Assembly (NCBI GenBank): GCA_017513095.1
Contig: JAFWDJ010000030.1
Location: 1-46,353, forward strand
Origin: Clostridia bacterium
Lineage (GTDB): Bacteria; Bacillota; Clostridia; Oscillospirales; RGIG577
Length of the DNA stretch: 46,353 nucleotides
Direction: 5' to 3'
In this document: piece after piece, positions 9,192-17,097 of the stretch
How the letters are laid out: every line of letters begins with the position of its first letter
How positions within the stretch are numbered: position 1 is the first letter of the stretch
The notes under the pieces: model-generated
The model's input: the letters and a program-made list of their open reading frames with translations, nothing else
The model's database searches: none
Told to the model about the DNA's origin: nothing
Position numbers and translations under genes: made by a program

Positions 9192-9680
9192 ATGAAAAGA
9201 CGCGACAAGACGAATTATTATCTCGATATAGCGCAGACCGTCGCCTCGCGCGGCACGTGCCTCAGGCGCAATTACGGCGCTATTATCGTAAGTCACGACC
9301 AGATAATCTCCACGGGCTATACGGGCGCGCCGCGCGGACGCGAGAACTGCTGCGATCTCGGCTTCTGCCTTCGAGAGAAGATGAACATACCGCGCGGTGA
9401 ACGCTACGAGATGTGCCGAAGCGTCCACGCCGAGGCGAACGCGATAATCGCCGCCGCGCGCGATCTTATGATAGGCGCGACGATGTACGTCGTGGGCCTC
9501 TACGCGCAGACGGGCGAGCTTGTGAGCGACTCGAACTCCTGCCAGATGTGCAAGCGCATGATCATAAACGCGGGCATAAGCGAAGTCGTCTTTCGCCGCA
9601 GCGAAAACGACTTTGAAAAGATACGCGTCTGTGACTGGATCGAAAACGACGATTCGCTGAACGAAAAATTCGGATATTAA
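9192..9680 (+). CDS. dCMP deaminase-like zinc enzyme (ComEB-type)
   Basis: Member of the cytidine/deoxycytidylate deaminase fold, 162 residues. Zinc-site motif HAEANAI (about residues 78-84: His ligand plus catalytic Glu) and the two-Cys motif SCQMC near residue 117 are present. The usual Pro before the first Cys is replaced by Ser. Best family match is deoxycytidylate deaminase / ComE operon protein 2, which would make dUMP for thymidylate synthesis; this is from family resemblance only. Shine-Dalgarno AAAGGAGG at 9174-9181. It lies 37 nt after argF on the same strand and just before a strong terminator, so it is probably the last gene of the arg transcript, with no obvious link to arginine. 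Confidence 0.88.
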   Translation: MKRRDKTNYYLDIAQTVASRGTCLRRNYGAIIVSHDQIISTGYTGAPRGRENCCDLGFCLREKMNIPRGERYEMCRSVHAEANAIIAAARDLMIGATMYVVGLYAQTGELVSDSNSCQMCKRMIINAGISEVVFRRSENDFEKIRVCDWIENDDSLNEKFGY

Positions 9681-9706
9681 AAAAGCGGGCTTTCGCCCGC
9701 TTTTTT
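9681..9706 (+). terminator. Intrinsic terminator ending the arg-dCMP deaminase unit
   Basis: Perfect 6-bp stem GCGGGC-TTTC-GCCCGC (9685-9700) preceded by A's and followed by TTTTTT. The same 16-nt hairpin core recurs at 10299-10314. Confidence 0.92.
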
Positions 9707-10030
9707 ATATGCGGGGAAGCGCCGAATAATCTTGAGTTACTCTTTAGCCGGGCATAGCATTTTGTGCCGGAGGCCATCTCCATCGGCGAAGCCGATGGAG
9801 TCACTTCTATCGGGAACCGAAGACTTGGAGCGGCTCGGCCGCGGAATTAAATTGAACGCAAAGATATCTCGAATGATGTTTCATACCGAGGCAACTATGA
9901 GTAAAAGCGAAAATTGCGCCTTTTTGCCGTGGGAGAAGGCAAAAGTCAACTCTAAGTAACGCCGAGCGGAGAGGCCCGCTTGCGAGGCCGGGAGCGAGGG
10001 AGCGGAGAGACGGAGAGGCGGCAGTCTCTC
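9707..10030. other. Repeat-rich non-coding stretch
   Basis: No convincing gene. It holds a perfect 10-bp hairpin CTCCATCGGC-GAA-GCCGATGGAG (9778-9800) and GC-rich purine-biased sequence (9960-10027) leading into the 200-bp element at 10031. Short open frames here lack a good ribosome site and have no family resemblance. Confidence 0.5.
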
Positions 10031-10233
10031 GGAAATTTTGGTACTTTTGTTTCCAAAAGTACCCCCGCGGGAGGCGACAAAAGTCTTCAGAACGAAGTTC
10101 TGAAAAAGAATTATGTTAAAGCAGAACGGGAAGGTGATAGTAAGGCGAAAGATAGGTTGAAATCTTGGCAATAAAGCTTATTTTGAGCTTAAAGTATAAA
10201 TAGAGCAATGCAGTGACAATCCCTCAGTCTGCT
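10031..10233 (+). repeat. Long non-coding element, copy 1 (direct)
   Basis: Starts GGAAATTTTG, then two hairpins: GGTACTTTTG-TTTC-CAAAAGTACC (10040-10063, 10 bp) and TTCAGAAC-GAA-GTTCTGAA (10086-10104, 8 bp), then AAGAATTATGTT, a less conserved middle, and ACAATCCCTCAGTC at the end. It matches the reverse complement of 13371-13577 over its whole length. Stem differences are compensated. Insertions shift every reading frame, so it is not coding. Confidence 0.75.
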
Positions 10234-10292
10234 TCGCCGACATCTCCCTCGGGGAGGGAGCCAATACGGGGAACGCACGCGCCGTTGGCAGC
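10234..10292. repeat. Short palindromic repeat next to the long element
   Basis: Continues from the CCCTCAGTCTGC end of the long element with CGCCGACATCTCCCTCGGGGAGGGAGCC and, further on, GAACGCACGCGCCGTTGGC. The last string is the inverse of the GCCAACGGCGCGTGCG part of the repeat at 13224-13295. A mosaic of the same short-repeat family. Confidence 0.5.
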
Positions 10293-10319
10293 AAAAAAGC
10301 GGGCTTTCGCCCGCTTTTT
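10293..10319 (-). terminator. Intrinsic terminator of the phosphatase-like gene
   Basis: GCGGGC-TTTC-GCCCGC (10299-10314) flanked by A6 on the left and T5 on the right. Read on the minus strand it follows the stop at 10329 and ends in six T's. It is symmetric enough to act in both directions. Confidence 0.85.
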
Positions 10320-10328
10320 CATAATTTT

Positions 10329-11036
10329 TCATACATAAAATTCCTCCAGGTCGTCGAGGCGCACGCAGCCGAGGCGGCCGCCCTTGTCTCTGTACATCGC
10401 GCCGCAGTCGACGTTTATAAAGCTGTCGGTCTTAATTATGCGGCCCGTGTACTTCTTTCCGAACTCGAACGTCGGCGTGTGGCCGAAAACGAGTATCCTG
10501 TCGTCGTATAGCTTCTCTCCCGGCTCATGGCTTGAAAGCAGATAGTCAAAAAGGCGGTAATCGCCGGGCTCCTTATTCTTATCGAAGTCGGAAAGGCCGC
10601 TGTGCGTCAAAACGAAGTTTCGGTCCTTCACGGTGAGCTCCTCGTAAAGCGTGAACTCCTCGAGATACTCGCGCACGCTCTCTTGCTCCTCGGGCGAAAG
10701 CTCCATATACTGCTCAAATACCGTGCGTCCGCCCGACTTTAAAAACTCCGCGAGCGCGTCCATCGTATTCTCGTCGAGGCCCTTGTAAAAATTCGTCTTA
10801 TCGGCGTCGGGCGCTATCTTCGATATGCATTCGCTGAAGCGAAACTCCTTATAGCCCATCAGCGGGAAGACGTTAGTGCGCGTCATCAGGTCAAAAAGAA
10901 GCGCGATCGGGTCCTCGTCCCCGCCGATAACGTCGCCCGTCAGAAACACCATATCCGTACTCTTTAAATCTATCTCGCATATAAGCTTCTTCCAATCGTT
11001 TAAGCATCCGTTAAGATCTCCGGCAACGTATACCAT
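10329..11036 (-). CDS. PPP-family metallophosphoesterase with degenerate active site
   Basis: 235 residues with the overall order of PPP serine/threonine phosphatase motifs: GDLNG (6-10), TGDVIGG (33-39), MGYKE (60-64), LTHSGL (143-148) and FGHTP (184-188). Compared with the canonical GDxHG, GDxxDRG and GNHE, the His of motif 1, the Asp-Arg of motif 2 and both Asn and His of GNHE are replaced. Asp7, Asp35, His145 and His186 remain. It may therefore be a non-catalytic or altered-specificity relative. ATG 11036 follows GAGGTGA. It is divergent from the DnaD-like gene and followed by a terminator. Substrate or partner cannot be told. Confidence 0.75.
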   Translation of the reverse strand: MVYVAGDLNGCLNDWKKLICEIDLKSTDMVFLTGDVIGGDEDPIALLFDLMTRTNVFPLMGYKEFRFSECISKIAPDADKTNFYKGLDENTMDALAEFLKSGGRTVFEQYMELSPEEQESVREYLEEFTLYEELTVKDRNFVLTHSGLSDFDKNKEPGDYRLFDYLLSSHEPGEKLYDDRILVFGHTPTFEFGKKYTGRIIKTDSFINVDCGAMYRDKGGRLGCVRLDDLEEFYV

Positions 11037-11057
11037 AAAAATTCACCTCGCAGTTTA

Positions 11058-11086
11058 TCTATACTTTAATATTACCCATATCCCAA
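11058..11086 (-). promoter_or_regulatory. Predicted promoter of the phosphatase-like gene
   Basis: On the minus strand: TTGGGA (11086-11081), a 17-nt spacer, TATAGA (11063-11058), then the GAGGTGA ribosome site and ATG 11036. Confidence 0.5.
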
Positions 11087-11118
11087 TAAAAAAGCAACCT
11101 CGCAATTTTCTTTTTCAT

Positions 11119-11147
11119 TTGCTCTATCCGACTGTTTTTGATATAAT
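11119..11147 (+). promoter_or_regulatory. Predicted promoter of the DnaD-like/DnaC-like operon
   Basis: TTGCTC (11119-11124), a 17-nt spacer, perfect TATAAT (11142-11147). The -35 is weak (TTG only). It lies back to back with the minus-strand promoter at 11058-11086. Confidence 0.5.
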
Positions 11148-11216
11148 ATCGATATATCGCCTTTTTACATACGTTTTTCAAACAAAAGGGCTGAATTTCA
11201 CAAAGCGGCGGAGACA

Positions 11217-12098
11217 ATGAACACGAACAACTTTTTTATAATGCCGAAAATTTCATACGAGATACTTATGCGCGCATCCGAGGACGCGCTTCGCGCGCTT
11301 ATCGCGCTCGAGCAGTCGCCCGGCGTCTCCTTTGAGCGGCTTTCAAAGGAGCTCGGCTTCGACGCGCAGCGCCTTACTTCGGCGCTCGGCTTCTGGCGCG
11401 CCGAAAACGTACTGTCCGACGCGGATATCCCGCGCGCGCACTCGTCGGGGCGCTCCTCGCCCACGGCACACGAGCTTGCGGACAGCCTTTACAGCGCCGG
11501 ATTTTCCTTCGCGACAAAGGAGGCGGAGGGGCTTTGGGGCACGCTGTCGCGGCCGGAGCTTGACGCGCTTCACCGCGCGCACAATGAGCTCGGGCTTTCG
11601 ATAGAGTCGATAGTGCTTCTTTTGCGCCGTTTAAAGGAAACGGGCGCGACGGGACTCAGGCAGTTCGAGCGCGCCGCGCTCGACTGGTCGAAGCGCGGCA
11701 TCACCGACGCGAAGGCGGCGGAGGCGCATATAAGCGCGCTCGGCCGCGCCGACGAATACGCGGAGCATATCGCGAAAACGCTCGGGCTCTCCTACGCCGC
11801 GCTGAGCGCGTCCGAAAAGCGAGTGATCGCCTCGTGGCCCGGGCTTTCTGTAAGCGACGAGGATGTGCTCGACGCGTACAGGCGCAGTCTGCCGTATACG
11901 AAGGGCAACAGCCCTATCGCGTATATGAACAAGATCCTTCAAAAGAACACGGACACGAAAAATACGGCCGCTGTAAGCGACGCAGAAAAGGAGAAGCCTG
12001 CACCCTCCCGCGGCGAGGTCAAAAAGCGCTACGACCATGAAAAAATACGCCAATGGAATCTTGAATATTTAAAACGTCTTAAGGATGAGGACATATGA
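11217..12098 (+). CDS. DnaD-domain replication initiation protein
   Basis: 293 residues. Family knowledge: DnaD proteins act in loading the replicative helicase at origins or restart sites in Gram-positive bacteria. What shows it: an N-terminal winged-helix-like region, then a C-terminal DnaD/DnaB_2-type helical domain (about 150-235) with the typical FERAALDWSKRGI string, then a short charged tail. ATG 11217 follows GGCGGAG. The stop overlaps the next gene as ATGA (12095-12098), and that gene encodes a DnaC/DnaI-like ATPase, the expected partner. The family is divergent, so exact orthology to Bacillus DnaD or DnaB is uncertain. Confidence 0.8.
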   Translation: MNTNNFFIMPKISYEILMRASEDALRALIALEQSPGVSFERLSKELGFDAQRLTSALGFWRAENVLSDADIPRAHSSGRSSPTAHELADSLYSAGFSFATKEAEGLWGTLSRPELDALHRAHNELGLSIESIVLLLRRLKETGATGLRQFERAALDWSKRGITDAKAAEAHISALGRADEYAEHIAKTLGLSYAALSASEKRVIASWPGLSVSDEDVLDAYRRSLPYTKGNSPIAYMNKILQKNTDTKNTAAVSDAEKEKPAPSRGEVKKRYDHEKIRQWNLEYLKRLKDEDI

Positions 12099-13084
12099 GC
12101 ATAAGATATTCAAAACAGATATTCAAAAACGTGAACGACGCCTTCGAGCAGCGGCGCGCCGAGGCCGTTTCGCGCCGGAGCGCGCACAGGGCCGAGGCCG
12201 CGCAGAAGAACGCGAGGTTCGCCGCCATTGAACGCGAGCTCTCGCAGACCGCGTCCGGGCTTATCGGGGCTGTCGCGTCGGGCGATAACGCAAAGGCGGC
12301 GGCCGAGGCCGCACGCGAAAAGAGCCTCGCCCTGCAAAAGGAGCGCCGCGCGCTGCTTTTAGAGTACGGCTATCCCGAGGATTATCTCGATTTAAAGTAT
12401 ACGTGCGAAAAGTGCAAGGACGCGGGCTTTACGGGCTCCGAGATGTGCTCCTGCTACAGACGCGCGCTGAATGAGGAGGCGCACAAGACGTTCAATCTTT
12501 CCGTGCATATGCCGAACGCCACGTTCGAGACCTTCGACACGTCGCTTTATACTGGCGAAACACCGCCGAATATGCCAAATCCACGCGAAAGATCAGAGCT
12601 TGTTTTAAACGCCTGCAGAAAATTTGTGCACAACTTCGGGAAGTCGGGCTGGAATCTTATCTTCACCGGCAAGAACGGGCTCGGCAAGACACATCTGTCG
12701 AGCGCGATAGCTCATTCGCTCATCGACGAGGGGTACGACGTCGTATATGAGACGGCGGGCGTAATCTTCTCACTTATGGAGGATATGCGCTTCGGCCGCG
12801 CGACGGAGGAGGCGGAATACCGCACGGAGCGCCTTAACGAATGCGACCTTCTCATTATAGACGATTTGGGCAGCGAATTTACGACCCAATTCGTCCGCTC
12901 GGCGCTCTTTTCGATAATAAACGGCCGCCTTATGAACAATAAAAGCATGATAATCAGCACAAATCTGCCCATCGAGGCCATAAGCGAGCTCTACGACGAG
13001 CGCATCTATTCGCGCATAGCCGGAAACTTCACCGTGCTGGAGCTCTACGGCGAGGATATTCGCCTTGCGCTGAAAAATAAATAA
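12095..13084 (+). CDS. DnaC/DnaI-like helicase-loader ATPase
   Basis: 329 residues; AAA+ ATPase of the DnaC/IstB family that loads the replicative helicase. N-terminal half is charged and probably helical. A likely zinc site follows: CEKCKDAGFTGSEMCSC (about 105-121, four Cys). Then Walker A GKNGLGKTHL (about 193-202), Walker B LLIIDDLG (about 251-258) and sensor STNLPIEAI (about 288-296). No transposase is next to it, which argues for DnaC rather than IstB. Overlaps the DnaD-like gene by 4 nt and is followed by a terminator. Confidence 0.88.
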   Translation: MSIRYSKQIFKNVNDAFEQRRAEAVSRRSAHRAEAAQKNARFAAIERELSQTASGLIGAVASGDNAKAAAEAAREKSLALQKERRALLLEYGYPEDYLDLKYTCEKCKDAGFTGSEMCSCYRRALNEEAHKTFNLSVHMPNATFETFDTSLYTGETPPNMPNPRERSELVLNACRKFVHNFGKSGWNLIFTGKNGLGKTHLSSAIAHSLIDEGYDVVYETAGVIFSLMEDMRFGRATEEAEYRTERLNECDLLIIDDLGSEFTTQFVRSALFSIINGRLMNNKSMIISTNLPIEAISELYDERIYSRIAGNFTVLELYGEDIRLALKNK

Positions 13085-13095
13085 TGAATTATTGA

Positions 13096-13130
13096 GCAGG
13101 AAACGCCTTGCCGCGTTTCCTGCTTTTTTA
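13096..13130 (+). terminator. Intrinsic terminator after the DnaC-like gene
   Basis: Perfect 11-bp stem GCAGGAAACGC (13096-13106) with GCGTTTCCTGC (13113-13123), 6-nt loop, then TTTTTTA. Confidence 0.93.
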
Positions 13131-13138
13131 TCGTCTCC

Positions 13139-13217
13139 CAAGCCGTGTCGGGCGCACCGTGCGCCCCCCGTATTGCCTTCCCCATCGGCTGCGCCGTGTC
13201 GGGCGCACCGTGCGCCC
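13139..13217. repeat. Direct repeats of a GC-rich palindrome
   Basis: The 24-25 nt sequence beginning GCCGTGTCGGGCGCACC and ending GTGCGCCC occurs at 13143-13166 and again at 13193-13217. A third, inverted copy with one change lies at 13799-13826. The inner part GGGCGCACCGTGCGCCC is palindromic. Confidence 0.7.
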
Positions 13218-13223
13218 GCCAAA

Positions 13224-13295
13224 GCCTTCCCCTCGGGGGGAAGGTGTCTGCGGGCAGACGGATGAGGGGTAGCGCCAACGGCGCGTGCGTCCCCC
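13224..13295. repeat. Structured intergenic repeat, second full copy
   Basis: CCTTCCCC-TC-GGGGGGAAGG (13225-13244), hairpin GTCTGC-GG-GCAGAC, CGGATGAGGGG, hairpin GCGCC-AAC-GGCGC, GTGCGTCCCC. It matches 119-190 in order and spacing. The middle hairpin is GTCTGC/GCAGAC here and GGCGGC/GCCGTC there, so pairing is kept while sequence changes. Confidence 0.75.
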
Positions 13296-13316
13296 GTCTT
13301 AGCTCCCTTGTTCAAT

Positions 13317-13370
13317 CCACCCCAAAAAATGTTTGCATTTTTTGAGGACCCCGGAGGGAGCTGTCAGCAC
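13317..13370. repeat. Repeat with AAAAAATG/CATTTTTT hairpin, copy 1
   Basis: CACCCCAAAAAATG-TTTG-CATTTTTTGAGGACCCCGGAGGGAGC. A second copy at 13679-13722 keeps the 8-bp stem exactly but has loop CATA. This copy runs directly into the end of the long element at 13371. Confidence 0.65.
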
Positions 13371-13577
13371 AGCCGACTGAGGGATTGTAACCACTTTGCC
13401 CTATTATTTGCTTCAAACTTATTGAGAAGCCTTTTTATAAGTCTTTAACCCATCTTCCGCCTAACCGACGCCTTCACATCCTGCTTCAACATTATTCTTT
13501 TTTAGAACTCCGTTCTAAAGACTTTGGTCTCCTGCCGGAGGGGCCTACTTTTGGAAACAAAAGTAGCAAAATTTCCG
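13371..13577 (-). repeat. Long non-coding element, copy 2 (inverted)
   Basis: Inverse of the element at 10031-10233. Hairpins: CTACTTTTG-GAAA-CAAAAGTAG (13545-13566, 9 bp) and TTTAGAAC-TCC-GTTCTAAA (13501-13519, 8 bp). Relative to copy 1, a G-C pair became C-G in the first stem and a C-G pair became T-A in the second, both keeping pairing. Confidence 0.75.
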
Positions 13578-13907
13578 GGGGAAATCGGCTGAGGCTCGCA
13601 GGGCTTGAGAGAATTGCAATCTTCCTGCAGCGCTTAGCGCCGATTTCCCCCCGTCCCCCGTTCTGCCACCCCCACAACCACCCCAAAAAATGCATACATT
13701 TTTTGAGGACCCCGGAGGGAGCGAGCGTATTTTTCGGGGACCCCGGTTTACGCCCTCGAAGTCATTCATCAACAGTAGATGACGCCTTCAAAATCAGACG
13801 GGCGCACGATGCGCCCGACACGGCTTGGCCGGTGGAGATACTTTCAGCGCACAAAAAGCCTTCCCCCGGGGGGAAGGCAATATAGGGGGCAATGCTCCCC
13901 TCGCATA
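13578..13907. other. Repeat mosaic between the DnaC-like gene and glmS
   Basis: No gene seen. It contains a second AAAAAATG/CATTTTTT hairpin repeat (13679-13722), an inverted copy of the GC palindrome (13799-13826) and a third CCTTCCCC/GGGGAAGG palindrome (13859-13877). Confidence 0.6.
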
Positions 13908-13908
13908 C

Positions 13909-13940
13909 AAAAAGACCGCCTCGCGTGAGGCGGTCTTTTC
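13909..13940 (-). terminator. Intrinsic terminator of glmS and the polysaccharide locus
   Basis: 9-bp stem GACCGCCTC (13914-13922) with GAGGCGGTC (13927-13935), loop GCGT. On the minus strand it follows the glmS stop and ends in five T's. T's on both sides suggest two-way function. Confidence 0.92.
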
Positions 13941-13951
13941 AACATCGTTCA

Positions 13952-15814
13952 TTATTCTACCGTAACTGATTTCGCAAGATTCCTCGGCTTATCCACGTCG
14001 AGGCCGCGGCTTAAGCTCAGATAATAGCCCAGAAGCTGCAGCGGTATGACGCTCAGGCTTCCCATAAAGTGCGCGTCCACGTTCGGGATATACGTCACAA
14101 AGTTCGACGTATCCTCGATGTTGTAGTGGCCATAGCTCGTAACGGCGGCGAGATACGCGCCGCGCGCCTTGCATTCGACCATATTGGACATCGTCTTCTC
14201 GTAAAGGGACGGCTGCGTGAGCACGCCGATAACGAGAGTGCCGTCCTCGATCATGCTTATCGTGCCGTGCTTCAGCTCGCCTGCGGCATAAGCCTCCGAA
14301 TGGACGTACGATATCTCCTTCATCTTGAGGCTGCCCTCGAGCGATACGGCATAGTCGATGCTTCTGCCGATGAAGAATACATCGTGCACGTTCACGAACT
14401 TCGCCGCGAACCACTGGAGCTTATCCTTCGTTTCGAATATCTTCTCTATCTTTTCGGGCAGCGTGTAAAGCTCGGAAATATAATAGGCGTACTTGTCGGC
14501 GTCAAGATGTCCGCGCACCGCCGCGAAGTGTATCGCGATGAGATACGTCACGATGAGCTGCGTTGAATACGCCTTCGTCGTAGCCACGGCAATCTCGGGA
14601 CCGGATACGGTATACACAACGTAGTCCGCCTCGCGCGCGATGGACGAGCCCACAACGTTTACAATGGCCAGCGTCTTTAAGCCCTTGTCCTTCGCCTCTC
14701 TTAAAGCGGCAAGGCTGTCGGCCGTCTCGCCCGACTGGCTTATAACGATAACGAGGCCGTTCTTGTCGAGGATGGGGTTGCGGTACCTAAACTCCGACGC
14801 GAGCTCCACTCTTACGGGTATGCGCGCCAGATCCTCTATAACGTACTGCGCCGCCATGCCCACGTGCCACGCCGAGCCGCAGGCCGCGATATATATCTGC
14901 GATATCTTCTTTATGTCCTCGTCGGAGATGCCGACGCAGCTGAAGTCTATCCTTCTGTCCTTGCCTTCGCCCTTAATTATGCTGTTGAGCGTGTCGGTTA
15001 TCGCGCGCGGCTGCTCGTGTATCTCCTTCATCATGAAGTGCTCGTAGCCGCCCTTTTCGGCCGCTTCGGCGTCCCACGTTATCTCAACGAGCTCCTTTTC
15101 AAGCGGCTCGCTGTCGATGTTGTAAAACTCCGCCGTGCCCTCTTTAAGGCAGGCAATCTCCATATTGCCTATGTAGTACACGTGCTTTGTATACTTGAGT
15201 ATCGCCGGCACGTCGGACGCAACGTACGTCTCGCCGTCGCATATGCCTATGATCATCGGCGAATCCTTTCTCGCCGCCCATATCTCGTCGGGATGATCCT
15301 TGAACATGAGCACAAGAGCGTACGAACCTCTCACGCGCACCATTGCCTTCGCGATGGCCTCGCCGGGCGGGCACTTGTACTTCTTGTAATAATAGTCGAC
15401 AAGCTTTACCATTACCTCGGTATCGGTCTCCGAATAGAACTTATAGCCCTTGCGAAGGAGCTTGTCCTTCATCTCCACGTAATTCTCGATTATGCCGTTA
15501 TGTACGCCCACAACGCCCGAATCGTCAACGTCCGTGCCCGAAATATGGGGATGAGCGTTCGTTTCGCTCGGCTCGCCGTGAGTCGCCCAGCGCGTATGGC
15601 CTATGCCCGTCGTGCCGTGGATTGCCTTGCCCGAGTCCGTTTTCTCGAACAGCTCCTTAAGCTTGCCCTTGGCTTTTACAACTTCGAAGTTGCCGTTTTC
15701 GTCGCGCACGGCGATGCCCGACGAGTCGTAGCCGCGGTATTCGAGCTTGGAAAGTCCGTCCAAAAGTATCGGCGCGGCGTCATGCCTTCCTATAAAGCCT
15801 ACGATTCCACACAT
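13952..15814 (-). CDS. glmS: Glutamine--fructose-6-phosphate aminotransferase (isomerizing)
   Basis: Makes glucosamine-6-phosphate from fructose-6-phosphate and glutamine, the entry to UDP-GlcNAc. 620 residues, slightly above the usual 600-610. N-terminal MCGIVGFIG with nucleophilic Cys2 and the class II amidotransferase strings LEYRGYDSSG and GHTRWATHG. Then two SIS sugar-isomerase domains (ISQSGETADS; TTKAYSTQ) and the C-terminal DKPRNLAKSVTVE. ATG 15814 follows AAGGAGA. It is the last gene of the leftward locus, 20 nt after wecB, and would feed amino-sugar nucleotides into it. No glmS ribozyme is visible in the short gap. Confidence 0.97.
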   Translation of the reverse strand: MCGIVGFIGRHDAAPILLDGLSKLEYRGYDSSGIAVRDENGNFEVVKAKGKLKELFEKTDSGKAIHGTTGIGHTRWATHGEPSETNAHPHISGTDVDDSGVVGVHNGIIENYVEMKDKLLRKGYKFYSETDTEVMVKLVDYYYKKYKCPPGEAIAKAMVRVRGSYALVLMFKDHPDEIWAARKDSPMIIGICDGETYVASDVPAILKYTKHVYYIGNMEIACLKEGTAEFYNIDSEPLEKELVEITWDAEAAEKGGYEHFMMKEIHEQPRAITDTLNSIIKGEGKDRRIDFSCVGISDEDIKKISQIYIAACGSAWHVGMAAQYVIEDLARIPVRVELASEFRYRNPILDKNGLVIVISQSGETADSLAALREAKDKGLKTLAIVNVVGSSIAREADYVVYTVSGPEIAVATTKAYSTQLIVTYLIAIHFAAVRGHLDADKYAYYISELYTLPEKIEKIFETKDKLQWFAAKFVNVHDVFFIGRSIDYAVSLEGSLKMKEISYVHSEAYAAGELKHGTISMIEDGTLVIGVLTQPSLYEKTMSNMVECKARGAYLAAVTSYGHYNIEDTSNFVTYIPNVDAHFMGSLSVIPLQLLGYYLSLSRGLDVDKPRNLAKSVTVE

Positions 15815-15834
15815 ACTGTTTTCTCCTTTATTTA

Positions 15835-16953
15835 TCAGCCTTCAAAGGTGATATTCTCGCGTTTTCCTTCGAGGATATCGGCAATCCTTCGGCTCGTCTG
15901 TCCGTCGCCGTACGGGTTGCTTGCCGTACTCATGGCGCGGTATAGTTCATCTTCTTCCAAAAGCGACTTGAACGTGCGGTAGATGTTCTCCTCCTCCGTA
16001 CCGACAAGCTGAAGCGTACCGGCGCGGATGCCCTCGGGACGCTCGGTCGTGTCGCGCATAACGAGCACGGGCTTGCCGAGCGAGGGCGCCTCCTCCTGTA
16101 TGCCGCCGGAGTCGGTGAGGATAAGATAGCTTTGAGCCATAAAGTTATGGAAATCAAGCACGTCAAGAGGCTCTATTATACGGATGCGCTCGTCGCCGCC
16201 GAGCTCTTCGTTGGCCGTTTCGCGCACCACGGGGTTCATATGTATCGGATATATCGCCTTTATATCGGAGTGCTCGTCGCAAACTCTGCGGATGGCCCGA
16301 AACATATTGCGCATGGGCTGTCCCAGATTTTCACGGCGATGAGCTGTAATTAAGATGAGTCTGCTCCCCTTCGCCCATTCAAGCTGCGGATGCGTATAAT
16401 CCGCGCGAACGGTGGTCTTTAGCGCGTCTATCGCCGTATTGCCCGTAACGAAGATGGAATCCTCGGGCTTGCCCTCTCTTAAAAGGTTGTCCCTCGACGC
16501 CTTGGTCGGAGCAAAGTTATACTTGCTTATGATGCCCACAGCCTGGCGGTTGAACTCCTCGGGGAACGGCGAATAAATGTTGTGCGTGCGAAGGCCCGCC
16601 TCAACGTGTCCCACGGGGATCTGCAGATAAAAGCACGCCAATGCCGTAACGAACGTCGTGGACGTATCGCCGTGCACGAGCACAACGTCGGGCTTTACCT
16701 CCTCAAGCACCTCTTTTATCTTAAGAAGGATATTCGAGGTGACGTCGAAGAGCGTCTGACGCTCCTTCATTACGGAGAGGTCGTAATCCGGCACGACGTT
16801 GAATGCGCCGAGCACCTGATCGAGCATCTGCCTGTGCTGACCCGTAACGCAGACTATCGTCTGTATGGAGGGTCTCGTTTTCAGTTCGTTTACAAGAGGA
16901 CACATCTTTATCGCCTCGGGGCGCGTGCCGAAGACAAGCATTACTTTTTTCAT
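15835..16953 (-). CDS. wecB: UDP-N-acetylglucosamine 2-epimerase, non-hydrolysing
   Basis: Interconverts UDP-GlcNAc and UDP-ManNAc in the cytoplasm. 372 residues, normal. Family strings: FGTRPEAIKM (about 8-17), HGDTSTTFV, HVEAGLRT, FPEEFNRQ, LTDSGGIQEE and RDTTERPEG. Also called mnaA in Gram-positives. It lies between the deacetylase and glmS. Together with wecC at the other end of the locus it would provide UDP-ManNAcA. The 144-bp AT-rich gap upstream may carry a promoter of its own, but I found no hexamer pair with good spacing. Confidence 0.96.
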   Translation of the reverse strand: MKKVMLVFGTRPEAIKMCPLVNELKTRPSIQTIVCVTGQHRQMLDQVLGAFNVVPDYDLSVMKERQTLFDVTSNILLKIKEVLEEVKPDVVLVHGDTSTTFVTALACFYLQIPVGHVEAGLRTHNIYSPFPEEFNRQAVGIISKYNFAPTKASRDNLLREGKPEDSIFVTGNTAIDALKTTVRADYTHPQLEWAKGSRLILITAHRRENLGQPMRNMFRAIRRVCDEHSDIKAIYPIHMNPVVRETANEELGGDERIRIIEPLDVLDFHNFMAQSYLILTDSGGIQEEAPSLGKPVLVMRDTTERPEGIRAGTLQLVGTEEENIYRTFKSLLEEDELYRAMSTASNPYGDGQTSRRIADILEGKRENITFEG

Positions 16954-17097
16954 CTTGATAGCCCTTTCTTTTATGAGGTCACACCATTTGGCATATAATA
17001 TGACAAATAATTATTATATTTATTATATACCATAGATAATCCCAAACGCAATAGCTTAAAAAAATTACCGGTCAAAAAACTTTTTGCGCCCCCGCCG

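Noticed and set aside
9980-10174. 64-codon open frame through the long repeat element
   Set aside because: The second copy of the element has insertions that change the frame and adds stops, so the frame is not conserved; the sequence is better explained by hairpins.
12095-13084. IstB transposition helper
   Set aside because: No IstA-like transposase or terminal repeats are near; the overlapping DnaD-like gene and the Cys-rich motif fit a helicase loader.
13131-13907. CRISPR array in the repeat-rich gap
   Set aside because: The repeats are palindromic, few, unevenly spaced and in both orientations; no regular spacers are present.
15815-15834. Possible glmS ribozyme upstream of glmS
   Set aside because: Only 20 nt separate wecB and glmS, too little for the ribozyme.
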